Notes: generated from the sequence alone by a model not told the origin. A DNA stretch of 10,348 nt from an uncultured Lachnospiraceae bacterium (GCA_937891165.1 CALAEX010000028.1:1-10348), one strand, 5' to 3'. Positions 1 to 6,794 are shown, counted from the first letter of the stretch. Numbers and translations are program-made.

Positions 1-26
1 TGCAACAAAAGGCACTTAGCTTTTTT
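1..26 (+). terminator. Probable 3' arm of an upstream terminator (cut by window edge)
   Basis: The first 20 bases (TGCAACAAAAGGCACTTAGC) run directly into a T6 tract (21-26). This is the look of the descending arm and U-tract of an intrinsic terminator whose ascending arm lies before the window. It shares TGCAACA with the descending arm of the complete hairpin at 6684-6739. The pairing arm is not visible, so this is an inference. Confidence 0.35.
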
Positions 27-135
27 AGTCATACTCAAAAGTTGTAAACTGGTGTATAAAAGTAGTATCAGAAAATAAATGTGTGAATTGTTTGGTGTTA
101 CTCATGGATTATAAAAATAATAAATTTGAACAATA

Positions 136-165
136 TAATCCAATGGATGAATTTACATTGGATTA
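136..165. promoter_or_regulatory. Perfect 10-bp inverted repeat, possible operator
   Basis: TAATCCAATG (136-145) and CATTGGATTA (156-165) are exact inverted repeats separated by 10 bases, so the half-sites are centred 20 bp apart, about two helical turns. The dyad centre (150.5) lies about 67 bp upstream of the start point expected from the promoter at 183-211, a usual place for an activator. No T-run follows directly (the next bases are ATTATGAAAAG), which argues against an intrinsic terminator. A regulator site is an inference; an RNA hairpin from upstream read-through is the alternative. Confidence 0.4.
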
Positions 166-182
166 ATTATGAAAAGCTTTCC

Positions 183-211
183 TTGCATATCTTTTTTTTA
201 TATTGTATACT
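183..211 (+). promoter_or_regulatory. Probable sigma-A promoter for the VanZ gene
   Basis: The -35 candidate is TTGCAT (183-188) and the -10 candidate is TATACT (206-211, 5 of 6 matches to TATAAT), with an exact 17-bp spacer. The spacer contains a T8 run (192-199). Transcription would start near 218, leaving a leader of about 50 nt before the VanZ start codon. The -35 is weak, which fits a promoter that needs an activator. In DNA this AT-rich, chance matches are common. Confidence 0.45.
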
Positions 212-267
212 TTAAAATTATAAACTTCATAAACGGAGCATGGATAAAGTTAGAATAGAGGTTTTTT

Positions 268-732
268 ATGAGTAAAAGTAGAAAAAAAATTCATCCTTCA
301 ATGGTGCTTTTTTTTATCGTATACATCCTATTGCTTTTTTATTTATTATTTTTTTCAGAACGGTATGGGAGGACGATAGAAGAACGGGAATATCGATATA
401 ATTTAGAACTGTTTAAAGAAATTAAACGTTTTTGGAATTATAGGGAATCGTTAGGTTGGAAAACAGTTATTTTAAATTTAGCAGGCAATATTGTAGCATT
501 TATACCATTTGGCTTTTTTTTACCAATGTTTTTTAGATTAGGAAGAAATTTTTTTGGGTGTGTTTTTGCTTCTGCTATGTTTAGTTTTTTTGTAGAAAGT
601 ATTCAATTAGCCACAAAAGTAGGTGCGTTTGATGTAGATGATATATTTTTAAATACTCTTGGTGGTTTTTTTGGATTCTTTGTGTATCTTTTTATGAATA
701 AGAGAATAATTTTAGTGGAGAAAAAACAATGA
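268..732 (+). CDS. VanZ-family membrane protein
   Basis: This 154-residue integral membrane protein has four likely membrane helices, at about residues 11-29, 66-89, 94-113 and 128-148, after a short basic N-terminus. The VanZ-family pattern is clear: an Asn-Gly-Asn-type motif running into FIPFGFFLP (residues 70-86), then Glu110 and Gln113, then FDVDDIFLNTLGG (121-133). The family is named after the teicoplanin-resistance accessory protein VanZ. Most members in Clostridia are stand-alone proteins of unknown role, so no resistance function is claimed. An AGAGG ribosome binding site (257-261) lies 6 nt before the ATG. The stop codon overlaps the start of the next gene by ATGA, so the two are probably translationally coupled. 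The coding DNA is unusually rich in 7-8 base A or T runs. Confidence 0.85.
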   Translation: MSKSRKKIHPSMVLFFIVYILLLFYLLFFSERYGRTIEEREYRYNLELFKEIKRFWNYRESLGWKTVILNLAGNIVAFIPFGFFLPMFFRLGRNFFGCVFASAMFSFFVESIQLATKVGAFDVDDIFLNTLGGFFGFFVYLFMNKRIILVEKKQ

Positions 733-1055
733 AAGAGAAAAAGAGTTCTTTACGTTTTAAAAAAAGAGAACATTCCAAAGTTGGGATATGGTCTACAGTG
801 ATTGGTATAATTGCATGGGGAATTTTTATTGCTCTTAGCATATATTCTTCTATAACTAGTGGAAATGTAGAAGTTATTGCAGGAGTAATTGGAATTTTAG
901 ATGCCATATTTGTTCTTTTTGGAGTATTTTTAGCAGTAAAAGGATTGCAAGAAAAAGATGCTTATTATAAAATGCCAATAACTGGTATGTTATTGAATGC
1001 TACGTTATTTGTAATTTATTTTTCATTATATTTGATAGGGATTGCAGTTCGATAA
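729..1055 (+). CDS. Small three-helix membrane protein, DUF6142-like
   Basis: The protein has 108 residues. A strongly basic N-terminus (residues 1-17) precedes three hydrophobic segments at about 18-41, 49-71 and 83-106. A conserved-looking polar loop with GLQEKDAYYKMPITGMLLN (72-90) leads into the third helix. The layout and that loop match what I recall of the DUF6142 family of Lachnospiraceae, whose function is unknown; the family call is from memory. The basic N-terminus suggests a cytoplasmic N-terminus by the positive-inside rule. GGAG (717-720), inside the VanZ gene, sits 8 nt before the ATG, and the start overlaps the VanZ stop. The two proteins are therefore probably made together and may act together in the membrane. 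Confidence 0.7.
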   Translation: MKEKKSSLRFKKREHSKVGIWSTVIGIIAWGIFIALSIYSSITSGNVEVIAGVIGILDAIFVLFGVFLAVKGLQEKDAYYKMPITGMLLNATLFVIYFSLYLIGIAVR

Positions 1056-1095
1056 CTATCCTATACAAAAAAAATAGAAAAAGGAGAAATAGTAG

Positions 1096-3135
1096 ATGAA
1101 CTTTATTAAGGAACGCTATGAACTTTGTATAGAGCGTATTAGGGAAATCGTGAATGTACAAGAAGTTCCAGAAAAGTATCAAGAATATTTTAAAAAGGAA
1201 GCGGAGTTTATTTTACAGGTAGCACAAGTGGCAAAACTTGTGGAGGCTGGGGAATATCAGAATTTATCACTTTCTCAATTAGAAGAATGGAATGATAGAT
1301 TATATCAAAAAATTCTACCATCGTTTTATGAAACAAGTTATATCAATCCTGCCTTTGCAGTAAAGTGTTTTGGATTGAGGGAAGGTCGATTTTTTTGTGT
1401 GTTATCTGATACATTAATGGATTTAATTTCTAATGCAATGAAGCAAAAAATATATTTTTTAACGATTTTAATGGAGTTATTTTTAGAAATTTATGTACGT
1501 TATGAATCGTATGATGAGTTTGCCTATAAGGATGCAAAGGCAGCTTATAAAAGTCATATGTTAGATTATTGCAGAGATTATATGCAAAATTCTTTATTAG
1601 AAGTGTATAGTCCAGAAAATGTATTTGCGAAAAAGATTATTAGCTTAGATACTACAGACCCACGCATATTGTATCAATATGGAGATTGTATTACAGAGAA
1701 TGAAAGAAAAATTGCAGGTTTTTTAAATTGTATGTCACAAGAAGAAATCGAAGCAATGGCAGAGACATATGTAGATGGATATATTCGTGGTTTTGCTGTA
1801 ATGGGTGTCAAATTAAAAGAACAAGGAGTGGCACAGTTAGCGTATCCGATTGGTTTTGAGCGAATGATGGCAGCAGCAATTAGAAAATTTGAAGCAAATG
1901 GAATACGTGTGGTAGCAAGACAAGCAGTTCGTGGGCGAAGAGTGGCTACCGCAGTAAATTTACAGTATGCGTATGACCATAGACAAGATAAAGCATTATA
2001 TTTGGATAGATTGTATGTCAATCGTGAAATGGAACATAGAAAAGTGTTGTTTGAGGAATACAAACAAATGTTGTCAGAATATATAGGACCTGCGATTGTA
2101 CAGACATTTGGAGAGCCAGAGTTTGTTCCAGTGAATAAAAAAGAAGCATTTCATTTGGATAAGCGTCAAGTAAAATTGGAATTAGAGTCAAGTAGAAAGT
2201 ATTCACAACTTGTTTCTAATTATATTAAAAATGATGAAACTTCTTTTACTATTATTGCATATCCAATGCCATCGATTGGGGAACAATTTGAGGAAATTTT
2301 TGCAGAAACAGTACGCTGTAATACACTTTCTAATGAAACGTATATCAAAATACAACAAGCATTGATTGATGAATTAGATACAGGATATGCTTGTCAAATT
2401 GTTGGTACGAATGGAAATGAAACAAATCTTACAGTAATGTTAATGGAAACAAAAGAGCCAGAAAAGGAAACCAAATTTGAAAATTGTACCGCAGATGTCA
2501 ATATTCCAGTAGGTGAAGTATTCACTTCTCCAGTTTTAAAGGGAACAACAGGTTTGTTACATGTATCTAAAGTATTTATTGGTAGATATGAATATAAAAA
2601 TTTGAAGATATGGTTTGAAGATGGAACAACAGTAAAACTTTCCTGTGAAAATTTTAAAACAGAAGAAGAAAATAAAAATTTCTTATCAGAGAATTTATTA
2701 TATCATCACGAATGGTTGCCGTTAGGCGAGTTTGCAATTGGTACAAATACAACAGCATTTGTTATGGGTGAAAAATATGGAATTGCGTCAAAACTTCCTG
2801 TGTTAATTGCAGAAAAGACAGGACCACACTTTGCCATTGGTGATACTTGTTATAGTAGAAGTGAAGACCATAAAGTGTATAATCGGGATGGAAAAGAAAT
2901 TATTGCAAGAGAAAATGAAATTTCAAAATTAAGAAATAGTGAACCAGAAAAAGCATATTTTAATTGTCATACAGATATTACCATTCCATATGGTGAAATT
3001 GGAGAAATTTCTTCATTAAAAAAAGATGGAACAAAGACGATATTAATAAAGAATGGTCGTTTTGTATTAGCAGGAACAGAAGAATTAAATCAGCCATTAG
3101 AGGAATATGAGAAAAGTAAAAAAAGCGAATGTTAA
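1096..3135 (+). CDS. Aminopeptidase, peptidase family M29 (AmpS/AmpT-like), long form
   Basis: This is a probable cytoplasmic two-metal aminopeptidase that removes N-terminal residues from peptides. The C-terminal part carries what look like all five M29 metal ligands in order: Glu474 in PVGEVFTSP, Glu545 in PLGEFAIGTN, His578 in GPHFAIG, and His625 and Asp627 in CHTDI. The middle (about 223-276, with YVDGYIRGF and GFERMMAAAIRKF) also resembles the family. At 679 residues it is much longer than the roughly 400 of AmpS or AmpT from Staphylococcus or Thermus. The extra length lies mainly in an N-terminal helical region (about 1-185) that I do not recognise. No signal peptide is visible. AGGAG (1082-1086) lies 9 nt before the ATG. 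The gene follows the DUF6142-like gene by 40 nt and could be read from the same promoter. The substrate is unknown. Confidence 0.8.
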   Translation: MNFIKERYELCIERIREIVNVQEVPEKYQEYFKKEAEFILQVAQVAKLVEAGEYQNLSLSQLEEWNDRLYQKILPSFYETSYINPAFAVKCFGLREGRFFCVLSDTLMDLISNAMKQKIYFLTILMELFLEIYVRYESYDEFAYKDAKAAYKSHMLDYCRDYMQNSLLEVYSPENVFAKKIISLDTTDPRILYQYGDCITENERKIAGFLNCMSQEEIEAMAETYVDGYIRGFAVMGVKLKEQGVAQLAYPIGFERMMAAAIRKFEANGIRVVARQAVRGRRVATAVNLQYAYDHRQDKALYLDRLYVNREMEHRKVLFEEYKQMLSEYIGPAIVQTFGEPEFVPVNKKEAFHLDKRQVKLELESSRKYSQLVSNYIKNDETSFTIIAYPMPSIGEQFEEIFAETVRCNTLSNETYIKIQQALIDELDTGYACQIVGTNGNETNLTVMLMETKEPEKETKFENCTADVNIPVGEVFTSPVLKGTTGLLHVSKVFIGRYEYKNLKIWFEDGTTVKLSCENFKTEEENKNFLSENLLYHHEWLPLGEFAIGTNTTAFVMGEKYGIASKLPVLIAEKTGPHFAIGDTCYSRSEDHKVYNRDGKEIIARENEISKLRNSEPEKAYFNCHTDITIPYGEIGEISSLKKDGTKTILIKNGRFVLAGTEELNQPLEEYEKSKKSEC

Positions 3136-3183
3136 AATTCGTTTCTAAAAAATAAAAACAAAAGGAAAAAAGGAGATAAAAAA

Positions 3184-3696
3184 ATGGCAAAAGTAGGAAT
3201 TGTAATGGGAAGTGATTCAGACCTTCCAATAATGAGTAAAGCAGCAGAAATGTTAGAAAAATTTGGAATTGAGTATGAAGTGACAGTCATTTCGGCTCAT
3301 CGTATGCCAGATGTATTCTTCGATTATGCAAAGACAGCAAAGGACAAAGGATTTAAAGTAATTATTGCAGGTGCAGGTGGTGCAGCTCATCTTCCAGGTA
3401 TGTGTGCAGCTATTTTCCCACTTCCAGTTATCGGTGTGCCAATTCATACAAAGACATTAAGTGGTGTAGATTCTTTATATTCCATTGTACAGATGCCAAG
3501 TGGTATTCCAGTAGCAACGGTAGCAATCAATGGAGCACAAAACGCTGGTATTTTAGCAGCTAAAATGCTTGCTGTATCGGATGACGAAATGTTAAAGAAA
3601 ATCGAAGAGTATGCGTCTTCTTTAAAAGATGGAGTTATGGCAAAGAAAGAAAAGATTGAAACTGTAGGTTATAAGCAGTATATGCAAGAGATGTAA
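3184..3696 (+). CDS. purE: N5-carboxyaminoimidazole ribonucleotide mutase, class I PurE
   Basis: PurE interconverts N5-CAIR and CAIR in de novo purine synthesis. All hallmarks are present in 170 residues, the normal length: GSDSD (9-13), the SAHR loop with the catalytic-type histidine His39, GAGGAAHLPGM (63-73) and the PSGIPVATVAINGAQNAG stretch (105-122). The HLPGM form points to the bacterial class I mutase, which relies on PurK to make N5-CAIR; no purK is in the window. AAGGAG (3170-3175) lies 8 nt before the ATG. The gene starts 48 nt after the aminopeptidase and is followed by apt with its own promoter. Other pur genes are absent, so it is separated from the main purine operon. Confidence 0.96.
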   Translation: MAKVGIVMGSDSDLPIMSKAAEMLEKFGIEYEVTVISAHRMPDVFFDYAKTAKDKGFKVIIAGAGGAAHLPGMCAAIFPLPVIGVPIHTKTLSGVDSLYSIVQMPSGIPVATVAINGAQNAGILAAKMLAVSDDEMLKKIEEYASSLKDGVMAKKEKIETVGYKQYMQEM

Positions 3697-3705
3697 TGTT
3701 TTTTC

Positions 3706-3734
3706 TTTTCAAGAACAATAGAAAGTGATATAAT
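3706..3734 (+). promoter_or_regulatory. Extended -10 promoter for apt-rel
   Basis: A perfect TATAAT (3729-3734) is preceded by TGA (3726-3728), giving the extended -10 form TGnTATAAT. A 17-bp spacer separates it from TTTTCA (3706-3711), a 4 of 6 match to TTGACA. Transcription would start near 3741, about 28 nt before the apt start codon. It lies just after the purE stop and is the best promoter in the window, so apt and rel can probably be read independently of purE. Confidence 0.65.
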
Positions 3735-3768
3735 TGGAGTAACTTTTAAAGACAAAGGAGATAGAGCC

Positions 3769-4293
3769 ATGAAAAAGGTAGAGGATTATGTAAGAACAAT
3801 ACCAGATTTTCCAGAAGAAGGAATTATGTTTCGTGATGTAACTAGTGTATTACAAGATGCCAATGGTCTTCAGCTTGCGGTTCAAGGAATTGAAAAATTA
3901 CTCGAAGGTGTGGAGTATGATGCTGTTATTGGACCAGAATCAAGAGGATTTATTTTTGGTGTTCCAGTAGCATACAATAATAAAAAGGCATTTATTCCTG
4001 TAAGAAAAAAAGGAAAGCTTCCTTGTGAAACAGTAGAAATGACATATGATTTAGAGTATGGTACAGCAACGATTGAAATGCATAAAGACTCTATCAAACA
4101 AGGTCAAAAAGTTGTTATTATTGATGATTTAATTGCTACAGGAGGCACAATAGAAGCTATCATTAAGTTAGTAGAACAACTTGGTGGTGAAGTTGTAAAG
4201 ATAGCATTTTTAATGGAATTAAAAGGCTTAAATGGAAGAGAAAAATTGCAAGGTTACGATGTGGCTTCTGTTATTCAATATGATGGAAAATAA
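3769..4293 (+). CDS. apt: Adenine phosphoribosyltransferase
   Basis: Apt joins adenine to PRPP to make AMP in the cytoplasm, the main adenine salvage step. The 174-residue protein has normal length and typical blocks: IRTIPDFP-like VRTIPDFPEEGIMFRDVTSVL near the N-terminus (residues 8-28), GPESRGFIFGVPVAY (55-69), FIPVRKKGKLP (75-85), LEYGTATIEMHKD (95-107) and the PRPP-binding loop VVIIDDLIATGGT (115-127). AAAGGAG (3754-3760) lies 8 nt before the ATG. rel follows after 76 nt, the usual apt-rel order of Firmicutes; recJ, often upstream of apt, is not present here. PRPP and AMP link the reaction to the purine pool from which Rel draws its substrates. Confidence 0.96.
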   Translation: MKKVEDYVRTIPDFPEEGIMFRDVTSVLQDANGLQLAVQGIEKLLEGVEYDAVIGPESRGFIFGVPVAYNNKKAFIPVRKKGKLPCETVEMTYDLEYGTATIEMHKDSIKQGQKVVIIDDLIATGGTIEAIIKLVEQLGGEVVKIAFLMELKGLNGREKLQGYDVASVIQYDGK

Positions 4294-4298
4294 AATGT

Positions 4299-4329
4299 TT
4301 GGAAATTTATAGATTGGAAACACTATAAA
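4299..4329 (+). promoter_or_regulatory. Weak candidate promoter ahead of rel with a direct repeat
   Basis: TTGGAA (4299-4304) and TATAAA (4324-4329) could form a promoter, but the 19-bp spacer is long. The 7-bp sequence TTGGAAA occurs twice here (4299-4305 and 4314-4320), 15 bp apart. A second -10-like hexamer, TATACT, is at 4344-4349 but has no fitting -35. I saw no hairpin between apt and rel, so read-through from the apt promoter is likely the main source of rel mRNA. Confidence 0.22.
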
Positions 4330-4369
4330 ATAATAATACAAAATATACTGGATAAGGGTCGGTGAGAGG

Positions 4370-6670
4370 ATGGTAAAAGAGATGCAGAAAAAAAAGGGAA
4401 ACGTAATTAAAAAGCCAATGGAAGATAAGTCATTAAGTACACCGGCAGATTTTACGGACCCTGCTGCGTTGTATCAGAAACTGCTTGACACAGTGTATGA
4501 GTATCGTCCGGGGACAGACATTTCCATGATTGAAAAGGCATATCGACTTGCTTTTGAATTACACAAGGAGCAAAAAAGAAAGTCTGGAGAACCGTATATT
4601 ATTCATCCGCTTTGTGTTGCGATTATTTTAGCAGAATTAGAATTGGATAAGGAAACAATTGTAGCAGGAATTTTGCATGATGTAGTGGAAGATACTGCCT
4701 GTACGGTAGAAGAAGTTACAAAAGAATTTAATGCCGAAATTGCTTTATTAGTAGATGGAGTTACAAAGCTGACACAATTAAATTATGAATCGGATAAAGT
4801 AGAATTGCAAGCAGAAAATTTGAGAAAAATGTTTTTAGCTATGGCAAAAGATATTCGAGTTATTATGATTAAGTTAGCAGACCGTTTACACAATATGCGA
4901 ACAATGCAATATCAAAAACCAGAAAAACAACAAGAAAAATCGAGAGAAACGATGGATATTTATGCTCCTTTGGCACAACGTCTTGGTATTTCTAAAATTA
5001 AGGTTGAGTTAGATGATTTGTCTTTATTTTATTTAGAGCCTGAAGTATATTCGGATTTAGAAGAAAAGATTGCTTTGCGTAAAACAGATAGAGAGGCCTT
5101 TGTATCAGATATTATTGATAAAGTAGCAGAAAAAGTTTCAGATGCAGGAATCGATGCACAGATAGATGGAAGAATAAAACATTTCTTTAGTATTTATAAA
5201 AAGATGAAAAATCAAAATAAAACACTAGACCAAATTTATGATTTGTTTGCAGTACGTGTTTTGGTAGAGGATATTAAAGATTGTTATGCTGTGCTTGGTC
5301 TTTTACATGAAATGTATATTCCACTTCCGGGACGTTTTAAAGATTATATTGCTATGCCAAAACCAAATATGTATCAGTCTTTGCATACAACATTGATTGG
5401 CAGTGATGGTACGCCTTTTGAAATACAAATTCGTACGTATGATATGCATAAAACAGCAGAATATGGTATTGCGGCTCATTGGAAATATAAAGAAGCACAA
5501 AATGGTATTAAATCTTCAGAAAATGAAGAGCAAAAGTTAGCATGGCTTCGGCAGATTTTAGAATGGCAAAAAGATATGTCCGATGGCAAAGAGTTTTTAA
5601 GTAATTTAAAAAATGACTTTGACTTGTTCTCTGAAAATGTATTTTGCTTTACTCCAACAGGTGATGTAAAAAATTTACGAGCTGGTTCTACGCCAATTGA
5701 TTTTGCTTATGCAATTCATAGTGCTGTTGGTAATAAGATGGTAGGAGCAAGAGTCAATGGAAAACTTGTAAACATTGATTATGTACTTCAAAATGGAGAT
5801 AGAGTAGAAATTTTAACTTCTCAAAATTCCAAAGGACCAAGTAGAGATTGGCTTGCTTTAGTAAAGACAACACAAGCAAAGAATAAAATCAATCAATGGT
5901 TTAAATCAGAATTAAAAGAAGATAATATTCAACATGGAAAAGATTTATTGATTGCTTATTGCAAAACAAAGGGAATTGCTCTGTCAGAACTTACCAAACA
6001 AGAATTTGTGGAAGTTTGTATGAGAAAATATGGTTTCCGTGATTGGGATGCCATTTTAGCAGCAGTTGGTCGAGGTGCTTTAAAAGAAGGTCAAATTATC
6101 AATCGTCTCTATGAAGAATATAGTAAAAAGAAGAAAAAAGAGATGAATGATGAGAAAATCATGGAGTCGATTCAAGAAGTCCGTGAGAATAAAATTCCAA
6201 TTAGTGTTAAGGCAAAAAGTGGAATTATGGTACAAGGTATTGATGATGTGGCAGTTCATTTTTCCAAGTGTTGTTCTCCAGTACCGGGAGATGAAATTAT
6301 TGGTTTTGTGACAAGAGGCAGGGGAGTATCTATTCATCGTACCGATTGTATCAACGTATTGAATGCACCAGAAGATGACCGTGTTCGTTTTATTCCAGCA
6401 GAATGGAATCAATTAGAAAAACGAGAAGACCTTTATTTTGCAGAAATCAATATTTTTACAAAAAATCGAAGTGGTGTCTTATTAGATATTACAAAGATTA
6501 TGACAGAAAATAAAATAGATATTGCAAGTATCAATAGCCGTACAAGTAAGCAAGGAATTGTAACACTGACATTAGGTTTTGAAGTACATGGAACGGAACA
6601 ACTTAGTAGTTTAATTGCTAAAATCAGAAGTGTAGAAAGTGTTATTGATGTAGTAAGAACAACTGGTTGA
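4370..6670 (+). CDS. rel: Bifunctional (p)ppGpp synthetase/hydrolase Rel
   Basis: Rel makes (p)ppGpp from ATP and GTP/GDP on stalled ribosomes and also degrades it. The 766 residues show every domain of a long RSH protein. The hydrolase HD domain has Arg70, His79, His103-Asp104 and Asp171 (LADRLHNMRT), so hydrolysis should be active. The synthetase domain has DLFAVRVLVED (291-301), GRFKDYIAMPKPNMYQSLHT (321-340) and FEIQIRT (350-356). The RFKD form is the one associated with bifunctional enzymes rather than synthetase-only RelA. A TGS domain spans about 424-486. A cysteine/zinc-finger-like region has Cys634-Cys635, His656 and Cys660, and an ACT domain covers about 688-763. GGTGA (4361-4365) lies 4 nt before the chosen ATG; an in-frame ATG at 4382 is an alternative. 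A terminator follows. Confidence 0.97.
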   Translation: MVKEMQKKKGNVIKKPMEDKSLSTPADFTDPAALYQKLLDTVYEYRPGTDISMIEKAYRLAFELHKEQKRKSGEPYIIHPLCVAIILAELELDKETIVAGILHDVVEDTACTVEEVTKEFNAEIALLVDGVTKLTQLNYESDKVELQAENLRKMFLAMAKDIRVIMIKLADRLHNMRTMQYQKPEKQQEKSRETMDIYAPLAQRLGISKIKVELDDLSLFYLEPEVYSDLEEKIALRKTDREAFVSDIIDKVAEKVSDAGIDAQIDGRIKHFFSIYKKMKNQNKTLDQIYDLFAVRVLVEDIKDCYAVLGLLHEMYIPLPGRFKDYIAMPKPNMYQSLHTTLIGSDGTPFEIQIRTYDMHKTAEYGIAAHWKYKEAQNGIKSSENEEQKLAWLRQILEWQKDMSDGKEFLSNLKNDFDLFSENVFCFTPTGDVKNLRAGSTPIDFAYAIHSAVGNKMVGARVNGKLVNIDYVLQNGDRVEILTSQNSKGPSRDWLALVKTTQAKNKINQWFKSELKEDNIQHGKDLLIAYCKTKGIALSELTKQEFVEVCMRKYGFRDWDAILAAVGRGALKEGQIINRLYEEYSKKKKKEMNDEKIMESIQEVRENKIPISVKAKSGIMVQGIDDVAVHFSKCCSPVPGDEIIGFVTRGRGVSIHRTDCINVLNAPEDDRVRFIPAEWNQLEKREDLYFAEINIFTKNRSGVLLDITKIMTENKIDIASINSRTSKQGIVTLTLGFEVHGTEQLSSLIAKIRSVESVIDVVRTTG

Positions 6671-6683
6671 ATAGGAAAGGGTG

Positions 6684-6739
6684 AGGGGCTGTTGCAGAAT
6701 AGCTAAATGTCTTGTTTTGTTTTGCAACAGCCCCTTATT
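6684..6739 (+). terminator. Intrinsic terminator after rel
   Basis: GGGGCTGTTGCA (6685-6696) pairs perfectly with TGCAACAGCCCC (6723-6734). The outer pair A6684-T6735 adds one more, and A/T plus wobble pairs extend the stem inward to about 6702/6717, leaving a loop of about 14 nt. The tail is only TTATT (6735-6739), a weak U-tract, so termination may be partial. The hairpin begins 14 nt after the rel stop codon. The palindrome could also be a small dispersed repeat; GGGGCTGTTGCA resembles ends of some insertion sequences from memory, but no transposase or target duplication is visible. Confidence 0.75.
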
Positions 6740-6751
6740 GTAAGTGATAAT
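6722..6751 (+). promoter_or_regulatory. Candidate promoter for the hydrolase-hemZ-aspS group
   Basis: TTGCAA (6722-6727, 4 of 6 matches) and GATAAT (6746-6751, 5 of 6) are 18 bp apart. The start would be near 6758, 37 nt before the hydrolase gene. The -35 lies in the descending arm of the rel terminator. Some promoter is expected here because the downstream genes form a tight group after a terminator, but this particular assignment is weak. Confidence 0.28.
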
Positions 6752-6794
6752 GTATTAGAAAAGTCTGTTAAATGAAAAAGGAAATGAAAATAGT

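Noticed and set aside
134..139. A perfect TATAAT hexamer in the leading region
   Set aside because: There is no -35 at suitable distance (111-116 is ATAAAA) and no extended -10; it partly lies inside the dyad.
104..166. A 20-codon reading frame (MDYKNNKFEQYNPMDEFTLD) in the leading intergenic region
   Set aside because: No ribosome binding site precedes the ATG, and its last third is the perfect dyad at 136-165, which explains the sequence without coding. It could be a gene remnant, but nothing supports that.
240..275. A possible leader peptide (MDKVRIEVFYE) overlapping the VanZ start
   Set aside because: The GGAG at 235-238 is only 1 nt before its ATG, too close for initiation, and AGAGG at 257-261 serves the VanZ start better.
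1032..1067. A possible promoter before the aminopeptidase gene (TTGATA or TTGCAG with TATACA)
   Set aside because: The spacers are 24 and 14 bp and the -10 matches only 4 of 6; the 40-nt gap is more simply explained by read-through from the membrane pair.
1674..2063. A 129-codon open frame on the - strand inside the aminopeptidase gene
   Set aside because: It is antisense to a well-supported gene, has no recognisable family motif, and shows the Ser/Ile/Thr-rich content typical of antisense frames in AT-rich genes.
3123..3144. A hairpin across the aminopeptidase stop codon (AAGCGAAT / ATTCGTTT)
   Set aside because: The 8-bp stem contains a wobble and is AT-rich, and the following bases are CTAAAAAATAAAAA rather than a T-run, so it is not a credible terminator.
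6080..6412. A 110-codon open frame on the - strand inside rel
   Set aside because: It is antisense to the conserved C-terminal region of Rel, with no motif and no ribosome binding site of note.
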